DNA of 64,000 nucleotides, taken from an uncultured Caulobacterales bacterium. Its GTDB lineage: Bacteria; Pseudomonadota; Alphaproteobacteria; Caulobacterales; Caulobacteraceae. Under the pieces are notes generated by a model. It saw only the letters and a program-made list of their open reading frames with translations. It had not been told where the DNA came from and searched no databases. The position numbers and the translations under genes were made by a program. Below are positions 16,901 to 24,679 of the stretch, piece after piece; the first letter of the stretch is position 1, and every line of letters starts with the position of its first letter. Location: NCBI GenBank assembly GCA_903862425.1, contig CAIOYC010000003.1, positions 93,021 through 157,020 on the forward strand, written 5' to 3'.

Positions 16901-18194
16901 ACCCATATTTAGCCACCTGGGTCACGCTCGTCACATTGCCCCGCCCGTCATAGGCAATCGCAGCGTAATTGCCCTCCGGTTGAGCGACGCTGGTTACGCG
17001 CCCATAGCCGTCATAGCCGTAGCTGGTGGTTTGGCCGTTGCCGTCGGTCGAATAGACCATTTGCCCGGTCGTCGGGCTCGTCGCGACAGTATGGGTGTGG
17101 GAAAGCGGATCGGTGATGCTGACCGTGGCGTTGCCACCCCCGTCGGTGGAATAGCCATAATAGGTCGTGCCCGCCGCATCCGTCACCGTCGAGAGCTGCG
17201 ACCCCGAATAGGCCAATGTCACGTTGTCGGTAGACGGGCTGGTTGGGCGGCGAAGCCCAGTGATGTGGCCGCTACCGTCATAGCTATAGCGCCACACCCG
17301 TCCCATCGTGTCCGTGTTGGTGGAATAGCCGCTGCCATAGCTATAGCTGGCGCTCGGCCAAGTCACGCTCAGGCTGGCGCAGTGATCGATCGCCGGATCG
17401 CAATAATCCACCGCCAGATTGATGCCAGAGACCTTGGCGATGGTCTGCCAGCTGCCCGCGCTCGCCGCATCGGCCGGAGCGCCGTCCGTGGCGTATTCTA
17501 GCTTCAGCATGTAGCCGAGATTGTTCGCCGCCGACTGTAAACGCGAGGCGCTTACATAGCCGCTGCACGCGCCTGCGCTCGGCGAGCACAGTCCCGTCAC
17601 TGTCGAATAGGTATAGGCGGTGGTCTCTCCGGTGGGCGCCGTGCTGGTCGTGATGAGCCCGTCCTTGGCGTCGATCCCGACCTGTGTCCCCAGGTTCTTG
17701 TCGAACAGCATCACCGTGCCGTTCGAGGTGGTGTAGGTATAGATGTGCGAACCATCGAAGGTCAGGGTTGAACCGATGGCCTGATTGGACGTGTAGGTCC
17801 CGCCCGAGAGGGTGAAGCTCTCGGCGAAACTGCCGAGACTGACCGTGTAGACCCCCGCGCCGTCGTCGGTAATCGTGCCCGTCAGATTGTCGCGCCAACC
17901 GGTCCCCAGGAAGTAGCGGATATAGGCCAGCCCGCCCGACCCCACCGGGCCGACCGACACATCCTTGGTCGTCGTCGTATACGTGCCGGAGGTCAGATAA
18001 GCGGCGCCTGAAAACCCCGCGCCGGTCCCAGCGCCGCCGCCTGTGGTCGGAACAGTCGGAACCTGAGATTGAAATCTTTGCGCGAGCGCCGGCTCTGCGA
18101 GGCAGGCTGCGAAGGCCAAGGCGAGTCCGGATACACCTAACCATCGCCAAGCAGACAATTTACCCGCTTTAGTAGCGAAAACCGCCCGACCCAT
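13926..18194 (-). CDS. Exported RHS/YD-repeat protein with variable C-terminal tip
   Basis: 1422 residues from ATG 18194, chosen because AGGGAG lies about 9 bases upstream; an in-frame start at 18257 is possible. Residues 1-38 form a long Sec signal peptide (WRWLGVSGLALAFAACLAEPALA). The body carries dozens of YD repeats of the form YDxxGRxTS and ends in the RHS core signature (RYVHGPAGDEP, AYNPILGRFMQSDPIGYGDGLNFYPYIHNDPVNGWDSLGL). The roughly 202 residues after this are a distinct tip encoded by AT-rich DNA (13926 to about 14534) with Asn-rich stretches and a late SWVIDTHGVGAGGN segment. I recognise no toxin family. RHS shells encapsulate and release such tips. No PAAR or VgrG linker is present, so export is Sec-dependent, not obviously T6SS. 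Confidence 0.85.
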   Translation of the reverse strand: MGRAVFATKAGKLSAWRWLGVSGLALAFAACLAEPALAQRFQSQVPTVPTTGGGAGTGAGFSGAAYLTSGTYTTTTKDVSVGPVGSGGLAYIRYFLGTGWRDNLTGTITDDGAGVYTVSLGSFAESFTLSGGTYTSNQAIGSTLTFDGSHIYTYTTSNGTVMLFDKNLGTQVGIDAKDGLITTSTAPTGETTAYTYSTVTGLCSPSAGACSGYVSASRLQSAANNLGYMLKLEYATDGAPADAASAGSWQTIAKVSGINLAVDYCDPAIDHCASLSVTWPSASYSYGSGYSTNTDTMGRVWRYSYDGSGHITGLRRPTSPSTDNVTLAYSGSQLSTVTDAAGTTYYGYSTDGGGNATVSITDPLSHTHTVATSPTTGQMVYSTDGNGQTTSYGYDGYGRVTSVAQPEGNYAAIAYDGRGNVTSVTQVAKYGSGLGNITTSAGYDASCGNPKTCNQPNWTRDANGNQTDYAYDATYGVLLGMSAPAPYSGGARPQGYYVYSALNAYYKNSAGAIAAAPSPVYRLTLSFECDTGTGTSCGAAANQTLYSTDYGTSGVANNLLPTSVTQRAGDYSVVSTTGLGYDNVGNLITVDGPLSGSDDTTRLRYDGDNEVIGVIGPDPDGGGPLHNRAVRYTYNGDGQVTLVERGSVNSQSDSDWSAMSVLERHTAGYDSLGRKTIESLQDGGGSTTYAVTQYSYDAANRLDCTAVRLNAATFGSLPDACSLATTGSDGPDRISRNGYDAANQLTSVTTGYASGSAHTEGTLTYSANGKQLTVTDANGNKTTNVYDGFDRVSQVQYPSPTSAGTSNTADYEQYGYDAASNLTSLRRRDGTTISLSYDLLNRQTTGLRGESIGYDNLNRVTSVALSPYTISIGYDALGRKTSEGSVFGTVNYGYDAAGRRTSMTWPDSFYVTYGYDLANEVTTITDSTSTTLATYSYDDLGRRTGLSRGNGTSTSYGFDYADRLTSLSHDLSGTTGDLSQSIGYNAGGQVNSLSGSNTAYTPSLTAVSRSYGVNGRNQLTSAGSATLSYDAKGNLTSDGTTSYGYDVYNNLTSAGSNTMTYDPLGRLLITTGSANTAFAYDGQAMIAEYDAYGSVLRRYVHGPAGDEPIVWYEGSGTSDRRWLVADRLGSVVAVTDGSGNATAVNTYDEYGVPGSANAGRFQYTGQMWIPEEGLFHYKARAYNPILGRFMQSDPIGYGDGLNFYPYIHNDPVNGWDSLGLDGDPCAGDPNCITVTAKKPTNYQIILLDPSFLNALKNAFSTSVNAVLDLLNNSDGTHDYDQKDNVCNNASALSKTQMAQFMAKYAVPGMGGTAVSNNSNNFASSPNLGILEPGGFVKTTISDAGLSVKNQTTSEHVFVGSITRTATISGGSWVIDTHGVGAGGNVALNQVNQAAGPGLFQSLDAQMASAIAKQVPGCATAKN

Positions 18195-18375
18195 CGCCTG
18201 CTCCCTGACGTAGCCCACCGTCAGGTTGTGCGAAGCTTTTTGATCGCGCAACCCCAAAAAGATTCATTTTTGCCGCTAGACTAACCTATGGAGGCATGTC
18301 TAACTTTCGGGAGACTTGGAGATTGGCCAACCGCTCTATTTCAGGTTGGTAATGATTTAGGGGGCGTGGATCGAC

Positions 18376-18897
18376 ATGGCTAAGGCTGTCCTTACCCTGT
18401 GCTGTGGCGTCCTTGCAGCTTTGGCCTTGCCCGCTAGCGTGTTCGCCGACTCCGTCAGCTATACCTACGACGTGTTCGGCCGTGTTGTAACGGCGACCTA
18501 CTCCAGCGGTGCGACGGTGACCTACACCTACGACGCCGCCGGCAATCGCACGGCCAAAAACGTCAGCACCGGCGGGAGCAGCGCGCTATCAGCCTCGGTC
18601 AGCGGAACCTACTACAGCCTCTACCGCGCCCGCGCAGGGACACCGTCCAAGGGCCCGGCCATCACCTGTTCGGGGGCGGGGGGAACCGCGCCCTACAGTT
18701 ATTCATGGGAGTATCAAAGCGGCGACACCGGCTTCACCGCAGACTCGCCCACGTCAAACTCCACCCAATGGTCTCATCCGCTCGGCACGATTGGAGAGTT
18801 TTACGGGTACTGGCGCTGTAAGGTCACCGATGCCACGAGCGCCGTGGCCTATAGTGAGACTATTACCTTGGATTACCTCCATGATAACGGCTTGTGA
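18376..18897 (+). CDS. Small secreted protein with YD repeats and an Ig-like domain
   Basis: 173 residues with a signal peptide (MAKAVLTLCCGVLAALALPASVFA). Right after the cleavage site come two YD repeats (YTYDVFGRVVTATYSSG and YTYDAAGNRTAKNVS), the same repeat type as in the divergent RHS gene. A single beta-rich domain of about 100 residues follows (PYSYSWEYQSGDTG...GYWRCKVTDATSAVAYSETITL) resembling PKD/Ig-like folds. It lies 119 bases from ATG 18376 to the nearest RHS codon and about 150 bases upstream of virB2 in the same direction. It could be a stub of an RHS-like gene or an accessory surface protein. No immunity or toxin motif is visible. Confidence 0.65.
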   Translation: MAKAVLTLCCGVLAALALPASVFADSVSYTYDVFGRVVTATYSSGATVTYTYDAAGNRTAKNVSTGGSSALSASVSGTYYSLYRARAGTPSKGPAITCSGAGGTAPYSYSWEYQSGDTGFTADSPTSNSTQWSHPLGTIGEFYGYWRCKVTDATSAVAYSETITLDYLHDNGL

Positions 18898-19049
18898 GTC
18901 GCCGCAGGACCGATTTTGGTCTGTTGAAAGCGTCTGCACGGCGCTGGACAGGCCGCAACCTCCGCTGCATTCTTGCCGCCGGTGGGATCGCCTTTAGACA
19001 GCAACGCTGGGGTCTAGAATGGTGATCGAACACAGAGTGGAAGTGAGTG

Positions 19050-19367
19050 ATGCGTAGGCGGGGTGTCGAAGCGGGACTGTTGAGTCTAGTCCTTGGAGCG
19101 GCGGCGAGCGCCGCACAAGCCCAGCAGACCTATGCCGATCCTGCCGGCTCTGGCGCTATCGTGGGGGCGGTGCATTGGGTGCAAGGCACGCTGCTCGGGA
19201 CAGTCGCGACCGTCGTCGCCGTGATTGCCGTCGCTTCCGTTGGCTACATGATGCTTACCGGGCGAATGAACTGGCGATATGGCGCCACCGTCATTCTCGG
19301 CTGCTTCATTCTCTTCGGCGCAGCCAGCATCGTCGGCGGTATCCAGGCCGCGGCGGGCGGCGGCTGA
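19050..19367 (+). CDS. virB2: VirB2/TrbC-type T4SS pilin
   Basis: 105 residues from ATG 19050 (a GTG lies immediately before it). It has a basic N-terminus, a signal peptide cleaving near AAQAQQ, and two hydrophobic helices (GTVATVVAVIAVASVGYMML and YGATVILGCFILFGAASIVGGI) separated by the short polar TGRMNWR loop. This is the classic cyclic or linear VirB2 pilin architecture. VirB2 forms the pilus or conduit of type IV secretion systems. It is the first gene of the virB operon, three bases before virB3. Confidence 0.88.
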   Translation: MRRRGVEAGLLSLVLGAAASAAQAQQTYADPAGSGAIVGAVHWVQGTLLGTVATVVAVIAVASVGYMMLTGRMNWRYGATVILGCFILFGAASIVGGIQAAAGGG

Positions 19368-19370
19368 GGC

Positions 19371-19655
19371 ATGAGCTCGCTGGACCGAGATCTGGTGTTT
19401 ACCGGGCTGACCCGTCCGCAGACCTTCGGGGGCGTCACCTACAGCGTCGTGATCCTAAACGTGATCGTCACCACCGAACTCTTTTTGATCTTCAAATCGC
19501 CCTTGGTGCTGCTCGGCGCATTTGTGTTTCATGGCGTCGGATGGCTGGCCTGCCTTCGCGATCCGCGCATTTTCGATATCTGGCTGGTAAAAGTTTCGCG
19601 CTGTCCACGCGTGCGAACGTGGTCGATCTGGCGATGCAATTCCTACCGCGCCTGA
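19371..19655 (+). CDS. virB3: VirB3, T4SS inner-membrane component
   Basis: 94 residues with the VirB3 pattern: DLVFTGLTRPQTFGGVTYSVVILNVIVTTELFLIF, two close membrane segments, then DPRIFDIWLVKVSRCPRVRTWSIWRCNSYRA, where the RIFDLW-like and terminal CNSY motifs are family hallmarks. VirB3 associates with the VirB4 ATPase at the inner membrane. It overlaps virB4 by 22 bases. Confidence 0.9.
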   Translation: MSSLDRDLVFTGLTRPQTFGGVTYSVVILNVIVTTELFLIFKSPLVLLGAFVFHGVGWLACLRDPRIFDIWLVKVSRCPRVRTWSIWRCNSYRA

Positions 19656-22021
19656 GCACCGACCAAGACGCGTGGCGTAAAGAGCCCAGCGCCGGGAGCC
19701 GGCTTCCCTATCTGGCCCAGATCGACGAGGAGACCGTGCTTCTGCGCGACGGTCGCCTGATGCAAGTGCTGCAACTCGATGGACTGCTGTTCGAGACGGC
19801 CGACACAGACGAGCTGAACTATCGCAAGCGTCTCAGGGATGCGACCTTGCGGGCGCTCGGGTCGTCTCGGTTCGCCCTCTACCACCATGTGATCCGCCGC
19901 CGCGTTCAGCCGATCTTACGCGATACCTTCCCAGACCCGTTCAGCGCCGAACTCGACGCGGTCTGGACCAAGCGCTTCCAAACCAAGGAGTTGTTCCGCA
20001 ACGACATCTATATCACCCTCATCCGTCGCCCCCTCCAGGGCACGAGCGGGTGGGCGGCGCGCCTCGCGCGCCTGGTGGGTCGTCAGAGGAAGGAGCCCGA
20101 TGCGGACCTCGCGCTCGACCGCCGCGAGTTGAAGGCCGCGCGCGATACCCTCGTCGCGGCGATGGGTTCGTATGGTCCCCGCGTTTTGCGCTCATACGAG
20201 CGGGACGGCGTTCTTTTCTCCGAGCAATCTGAGTTTCTTGCCAGTCTCTACAACGGAGAGGAACGGTCGATCCGATTGCCGGAAGGCGATCTTGGCGAAC
20301 ACCTGCCCATTCGGCGGGTTAGCTTCGGGCAACAGACCGTCGAGCTAGCACCCGTGGGCGATGTTCCGCGCACTTTTGTCGGCATCGTTTCCGCCAAGGA
20401 CTATCCAGGGCTCACCACCCCGGGGATGCTCGACGATCTGCTGCGGTTGCCGGTGGAACTCACCATCAGCCAGAGTTTCGCCTTCGTTGATCGCCAAGCC
20501 GCCCTCGGACGGGTCAATCTGGCGCTTCGCCGGATGCGCGCCGCGGACGATGAGGCCGTGAGCCTGCGCGCCGAACTTGGAACCGCCCGCGACGAGCTTG
20601 CCGCCGGGCGCGCCGCGTTCGGCGAGCATCATCTGAGCATCGCCGTTCAGACCAGTGACCAAACGGCCTTGAACGATGGCATCGCCGAGGTGCAGGCCGT
20701 GCTGACCGACCTTGGCATCATTGCCGTGCGCGAGGACCTGGGTCTTGAGCCGGCGTTCTGGGCGCAATTTCCGGGGAACGGCCAGTTCATCACACGGCGT
20801 GCGCTGGTGGGCAGCCGCAACTTCGCCAGCTTCGCATCGAGCCACAATTTTCCGGTGGGACAGGCCGATGCAAATCACTGGGGTTCGGCAGTGTCCGTCT
20901 TGGAGACAACCGCCGCCGGCCCCTACTTCTTCAATTTCCACCGCGCCGATCTTGGCAACTTCACCATCATCGGTCCCTCCGGTTCCGGCAAAACCGTGGT
21001 GCTCAATTTCCTGCTTGCGCAAGCGCAGCGCTTCTCACCGCGCACGGTCTTCTTCGATAAGGACCGGGGTGGCGAGCTTTTTATTCGCGCCATCGGCGGG
21101 CGCTACGACATCCTACGGCCGGGAGAACCTTCCGGCCTCAACCCACTCAGGATGGAGGACACGCCCGCCAATCGGCGTTTCCTGATCGAATGGCTAACCA
21201 GTCTCCTCAGCCCCTATGGACCGCCACTGACATCGGACGAGCTCGCGCGCATCGAGGATGCGGTGGACGCCAACTTCGCCGCGCCCATCAGCCTCCGGCG
21301 CCTGCGCACCTTCGCCGCCCTCCTTCGCGGCCGTGAACGGCCGAGCGAGGATGATCTTTATTCCCGATTACGGGTCTGGTGGGGCTCTGGAGAACGCGCG
21401 TGGCTCTTCGATAATGCCGACGATCTGACCGATCCTTCAGAGCGCGTGGTCGGTTTTGACATGACGCGGCTGCTCGACGACCCCACCGCACGAACACCGG
21501 CGATGATGTATCTTTTCCACCGGATCGAAGAGCGCCTCGATGGCTCGCCAGCCATTATCGTCATCGACGAAGGCTGGAAGGCGCTCGATGACGAGGTGTT
21601 CGTCCAGCGGATCAAGGATTGGGAAAAGACCATTCGCAAACGCAATGGTCTCGTCGGCTTCGTCACCCAAAGCGCGGAGGACGCGCTGCAAAGCAAGATC
21701 GCCTCAGCCGTCGTGGAGCAGGCGGCGACCCAAATCTTCATGTCGAACCCAAAAGCCCAGGCGAGAGACTACGTCGATGGTTTCGGGCTGAGCGAGCATG
21801 AGTTTGAACTCGTCCGAACCCTTCCCGATAGCGAGCACTGCTTTCTCATCAAGCATGGCCGCGAAAGCGTGGTCGCGCGCCTGAATCTTTCCGGTGAGAA
21901 CCAGCTACTCGCTATCCTCTCGGGACGCGAACGGATTGTTCGTCTTCTCGATGAGATCCGCGGGCGGGTCGGGGACAAGCCCTCCGCCTGGATGGGCGAG
22001 CTTCTGGAGCGCGCCTCGTGA
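19634..22021 (+). CDS. virB4: VirB4, T4SS ATPase
   Basis: 795 residues from ATG 19634 (MQFLPRLSTDQDAWRKEPSAG). The frame is open further upstream but that part is a shadow of virB2/virB3. The N-terminal CagE/TrbE/VirB domain precedes a AAA-type motor with Walker A (FTIIGPSGSGKTVVLNF), Walker B (AIIVIDEGWKALDD) and the RKRNGLVGFVTQS region with an SAED motif. It energises pilus assembly and substrate transport at the inner membrane. Its length is typical. Its stop overlaps the virB6 GTG start. Confidence 0.93.
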   Translation: MQFLPRLSTDQDAWRKEPSAGSRLPYLAQIDEETVLLRDGRLMQVLQLDGLLFETADTDELNYRKRLRDATLRALGSSRFALYHHVIRRRVQPILRDTFPDPFSAELDAVWTKRFQTKELFRNDIYITLIRRPLQGTSGWAARLARLVGRQRKEPDADLALDRRELKAARDTLVAAMGSYGPRVLRSYERDGVLFSEQSEFLASLYNGEERSIRLPEGDLGEHLPIRRVSFGQQTVELAPVGDVPRTFVGIVSAKDYPGLTTPGMLDDLLRLPVELTISQSFAFVDRQAALGRVNLALRRMRAADDEAVSLRAELGTARDELAAGRAAFGEHHLSIAVQTSDQTALNDGIAEVQAVLTDLGIIAVREDLGLEPAFWAQFPGNGQFITRRALVGSRNFASFASSHNFPVGQADANHWGSAVSVLETTAAGPYFFNFHRADLGNFTIIGPSGSGKTVVLNFLLAQAQRFSPRTVFFDKDRGGELFIRAIGGRYDILRPGEPSGLNPLRMEDTPANRRFLIEWLTSLLSPYGPPLTSDELARIEDAVDANFAAPISLRRLRTFAALLRGRERPSEDDLYSRLRVWWGSGERAWLFDNADDLTDPSERVVGFDMTRLLDDPTARTPAMMYLFHRIEERLDGSPAIIVIDEGWKALDDEVFVQRIKDWEKTIRKRNGLVGFVTQSAEDALQSKIASAVVEQAATQIFMSNPKAQARDYVDGFGLSEHEFELVRTLPDSEHCFLIKHGRESVVARLNLSGENQLLAILSGRERIVRLLDEIRGRVGDKPSAWMGELLERAS

Positions 22022-23235
22022 CCGAAGCCTGCGCCCTGCCGACCGCATCCCCCACTATCGCCGCGCAACTGGCGGCCTATGCCGATTGTCACGCTCGTCT
22101 TCTTGGCCATAGCGGCTTTGATGGAGTCCTCGGACACCTTCTGCTGCCGACGCTGCTGACCAGCCTGCTTACAATCTACGTCGCCCTGATCGGCTATCGT
22201 TTGCTGCTGGGTCAGGCTTTCGATCTCCGCAACGCCGTGCTTGCCGCCTTGCGGCTCGGCATCGTCATCGCCCTGGCGACGAGTTGGCCGACCTTTGAAA
22301 CCTTGATTTATCGCGTCTCGATTGAGGGGCCAGCGGAGATAGCAGCGGTGGCTGTGACCGGCTCCGACATTGAGCCGTCGAGCGCCGAAGACGCTGCTGG
22401 CAGGCTCCAGCGCGTCTATGATGTCGCCAACGCCGCCGCCCGAGAAAACCAACCCGTATCCGCGCCGACCCCAGGCTTGGTCACGACGGGCATTCCACCG
22501 CAAAGCCGTCAAACAGCCGAGACGCTTAAACCGCTCAACCTGTCCGGCATCCTGCTGTTTGGCGCCTCGGTGGGGCCGCTCGTCGCTGTGAGGCTCGCCG
22601 CCGGCGTGCTTCTGGCTTTCGGCCCGCTTTTCATCGCGCTGGCTTTGTTCGACACCACGCTCGGCTTTGCCGTGGGGTGGCTGAGAGCGCTTGCCGCCCT
22701 CATGCTGGCGGGGGCGGGCGTCAGCATCGTGGTGGGACTCGAACTGCGTTTCCTGGAGGCTGCGCTCGCGGCAGCGGGAGCCGACCCAGCAGCCATGGCC
22801 AGCCTTGCCAGTCGCGGCCTCATGCTCGGTGCGCTTCTTTTCGGCGCTACCACCTTGGCGGTGCTTTGGGCGTCTGCTTTCGTAGCAGGGCGGTTCAACA
22901 TCAAATTGGAACGCTTGACCGCGCTTGCAGCCGCACCGTTGCGTCACGCGCCTGAAGTGGCGCGGGCCACCTCGTCAGTGGTGGTGAGCCGGACTGAAGA
23001 CCTTGAGCCGCCGTCACGGGCACGCGCCATAGCCGGCGCGGTGTCCGCCATCGGCCAGCGGGAGCGCGAGGCGTTGCCGCACGTGTTCGGTGAAACCGCC
23101 TCCAACAGCGGTAGCTTCCGCATTCAGGCCGTCACCGAACCCTTCTTGTTCGCTTCGTCTTCCGAAGGGGTAGGACCAAACCGGTCCACGATTGCTCGCC
23201 GATCCGGCAGCGCCAAAAGGCGGGACGTCCGATGA
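22018..23235 (+). CDS. virB6: VirB6/TrbL-type T4SS polytopic membrane protein
   Basis: 405 residues from a GTG start overlapping the virB4 stop by 4 bases. Several transmembrane segments are seen (LLLPTLLTSLLTIYVALIGYRLLL; AVLAALRLGIVIALATSW; LAAGVLLAFGPLFIALALF; ALAALMLAGAGVSIVVGL; MLGALLFGATTLAVLWASAFVAG). A central periplasmic region at about 100-165 and a hydrophilic tail complete it. VirB6 forms the inner-membrane pore region. The gap where virB5 normally sits (between virB4 and virB6) does not exist here. Confidence 0.85.
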   Translation: MTEACALPTASPTIAAQLAAYADCHARLLGHSGFDGVLGHLLLPTLLTSLLTIYVALIGYRLLLGQAFDLRNAVLAALRLGIVIALATSWPTFETLIYRVSIEGPAEIAAVAVTGSDIEPSSAEDAAGRLQRVYDVANAAARENQPVSAPTPGLVTTGIPPQSRQTAETLKPLNLSGILLFGASVGPLVAVRLAAGVLLAFGPLFIALALFDTTLGFAVGWLRALAALMLAGAGVSIVVGLELRFLEAALAAAGADPAAMASLASRGLMLGALLFGATTLAVLWASAFVAGRFNIKLERLTALAAAPLRHAPEVARATSSVVVSRTEDLEPPSRARAIAGAVSAIGQREREALPHVFGETASNSGSFRIQAVTEPFLFASSSEGVGPNRSTIARRSGSAKRRDVR

Positions 23236-23984
23236 CCGAACGCCAAGATGGCTATTTCGAGAAGGCAAGCTCTTGGGCGGCCGATCAGCAGGGCATGCTG
23301 CGTGCGCTGCTGCGAACCTGGCGCATCATCGCGGTGCTGGCCATCTTCGTCGCCATCCTCGAAGGGGTCGCGTTGATCCTTTTGACCCCGCTGAAGACGG
23401 TGACCCCAATCCCGATCTTGGTGGATCGCCAGACCGGTTATGTGCAGGCGCTCAACGACAAGGGCCAGGTCGAGATACGCGCCAATCAAGCCCTCACTCA
23501 AGCGCTGCTCGCTCAGTATGTGATCGCGCGAGAGGGCTTCGATATCGCAACGGCGCCTTCGGACTATCGCAACGTTGCGCTCTGGTCGTCGGGCGAGGCC
23601 AAGCGCGAATATCTGACGCTCATGCCTGCCTCGAACGTGCAAAGCCCGCTCAATCGCTACGGCCGGTCGGCAATCGTCGATGCCACGATCCGTAGCGTCT
23701 CCCCTCTCGGCCCCGACACGGCGCTCGTCCGCTACGACACCCGCACACGCTACCAGGATGGGCGCGCCAGCCAAGTCGCCAACTGGGCGGCCATCGTCGC
23801 TTATCGCTTCTCCAACGACCCCATGGCGTTCGCTGATCGACTGACCAACCCGCTCGGCTTCCAGGTCGTCCGCTATCATACGAGCCCCGAAACGATAGCG
23901 CCGGTGGAGCCGGATAAGCCCGAACTTCCGGCTTCGGCAGCCCCCACGCTGGCGACCGATGTGGGATCGGGCGCGCATCAATGA
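23232..23984 (+). CDS. virB8: VirB8, T4SS assembly scaffold
   Basis: 250 residues: a cytoplasmic N-terminus, one transmembrane helix (about 31-52, IIAVLAIFVAILEGVALILL), and a periplasmic NTF2-like domain. Its signature NPLGF (TNPLGFQVVRY) is near the end of the domain. It bridges the inner-membrane and core complexes. It overlaps both neighbours by 4 bases. Confidence 0.92.
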   Translation: MTERQDGYFEKASSWAADQQGMLRALLRTWRIIAVLAIFVAILEGVALILLTPLKTVTPIPILVDRQTGYVQALNDKGQVEIRANQALTQALLAQYVIAREGFDIATAPSDYRNVALWSSGEAKREYLTLMPASNVQSPLNRYGRSAIVDATIRSVSPLGPDTALVRYDTRTRYQDGRASQVANWAAIVAYRFSNDPMAFADRLTNPLGFQVVRYHTSPETIAPVEPDKPELPASAAPTLATDVGSGAHQ

Positions 23985-24679
23985 GGTGCGTTACCGTCCT
24001 CTGTGTCGCCCTTGCGCTTGTGGCGACACCGGCCGTCTCGGCCGTCACCCCCAAGCCCGGCGGGGGCGATCCTCGCATTCAAACCATCGAGTACGATCCG
24101 CATCAGGTCGTCACCTTGCGCGTGCCGCTCGGCTATGCGCTGACCTTGGAGTTCGCGGCTGACGAACGCATCGAAAACGTCGTCGTCGGTAACAGCGCCG
24201 TCTGGCAGGTCATTCCGAACAAGGCCGCCGACCATCTGTTCGTCAAGCCGATGCAAAGCGGCCTCGACACCAACATGACGGTCATCACCAGTGGTCGGAT
24301 CTACTATTTCGACATGAAACCTCTGCCGAGCGCAGACCCCAACGCGGCGTTCGCGGTCCGCTTCATCTACCCCACGAGCCCGTCATTGCCGCCGGCGGTG
24401 GCGAAGGTGGAGGCGTCGTCCTATCGTCTCACCGGTTCTCGCGCCCTCAAACCCATGACCATGAGCGACGATGGCCGCTCCACTTCGATGATCTGGCCGG
24501 CTAAGACGGCGATCCCAGCCGTCTTTGTGATCGACGCGCAAGGGCGTGAAGCCCTCGTCAATGGCGAGATGCGCGACGGGCGCTACGTGGTGGATCAGAT
24601 CGCCGACCAATTCATCTTTCGGATCGGCGGCGAAGAAGCCCGGGCCAACCGGCGCATCCTGAAGGAACGGCCACGGTGA
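23981..24679 (+). CDS. virB9: VirB9, T4SS outer-membrane core component
   Basis: 232 residues with a Sec signal peptide (CVTVLCVALALVATPAVSAV), then the VirB9/CagX/TrbG domain (VTLRVPLGYALTLEFAADERIENVVVGNSAVWQV; LFVKPMQSGLDTNMTVITSGRIYYFDM), a linker, and a C-terminal domain (PAVFVIDAQGREALVNGEMRDGRYVVDQIADQFIFRIG) that lines the outer-membrane core. VirB7, the lipoprotein partner that usually pairs with VirB9, is not encoded in the operon. Confidence 0.92.
   Translation: MRCVTVLCVALALVATPAVSAVTPKPGGGDPRIQTIEYDPHQVVTLRVPLGYALTLEFAADERIENVVVGNSAVWQVIPNKAADHLFVKPMQSGLDTNMTVITSGRIYYFDMKPLPSADPNAAFAVRFIYPTSPSLPPAVAKVEASSYRLTGSRALKPMTMSDDGRSTSMIWPAKTAIPAVFVIDAQGREALVNGEMRDGRYVVDQIADQFIFRIGGEEARANRRILKERPR

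Noticed and set aside
15666..17501. Long plus-strand frames (171 and 223 codons) inside the RHS gene
   Set aside because: They are antisense to YD-repeat coding sequence and rich in Val/Gly/Arg from its periodic composition. No ribosome-binding site is present.
19175..19633. N-terminal extension of the virB4 frame
   Set aside because: It covers virB2 and virB3 in another frame and reads Arg-rich nonsense; VirB4 similarity begins at ATG 19634.
21769..22947. Minus-strand frame of 392 codons opposite virB4/virB6
   Set aside because: Composition (Gln/Arg/Gly/Glu-rich, no domain) is that of the antisense of GC-rich genes; virB4 and virB6 are certain on the other strand.
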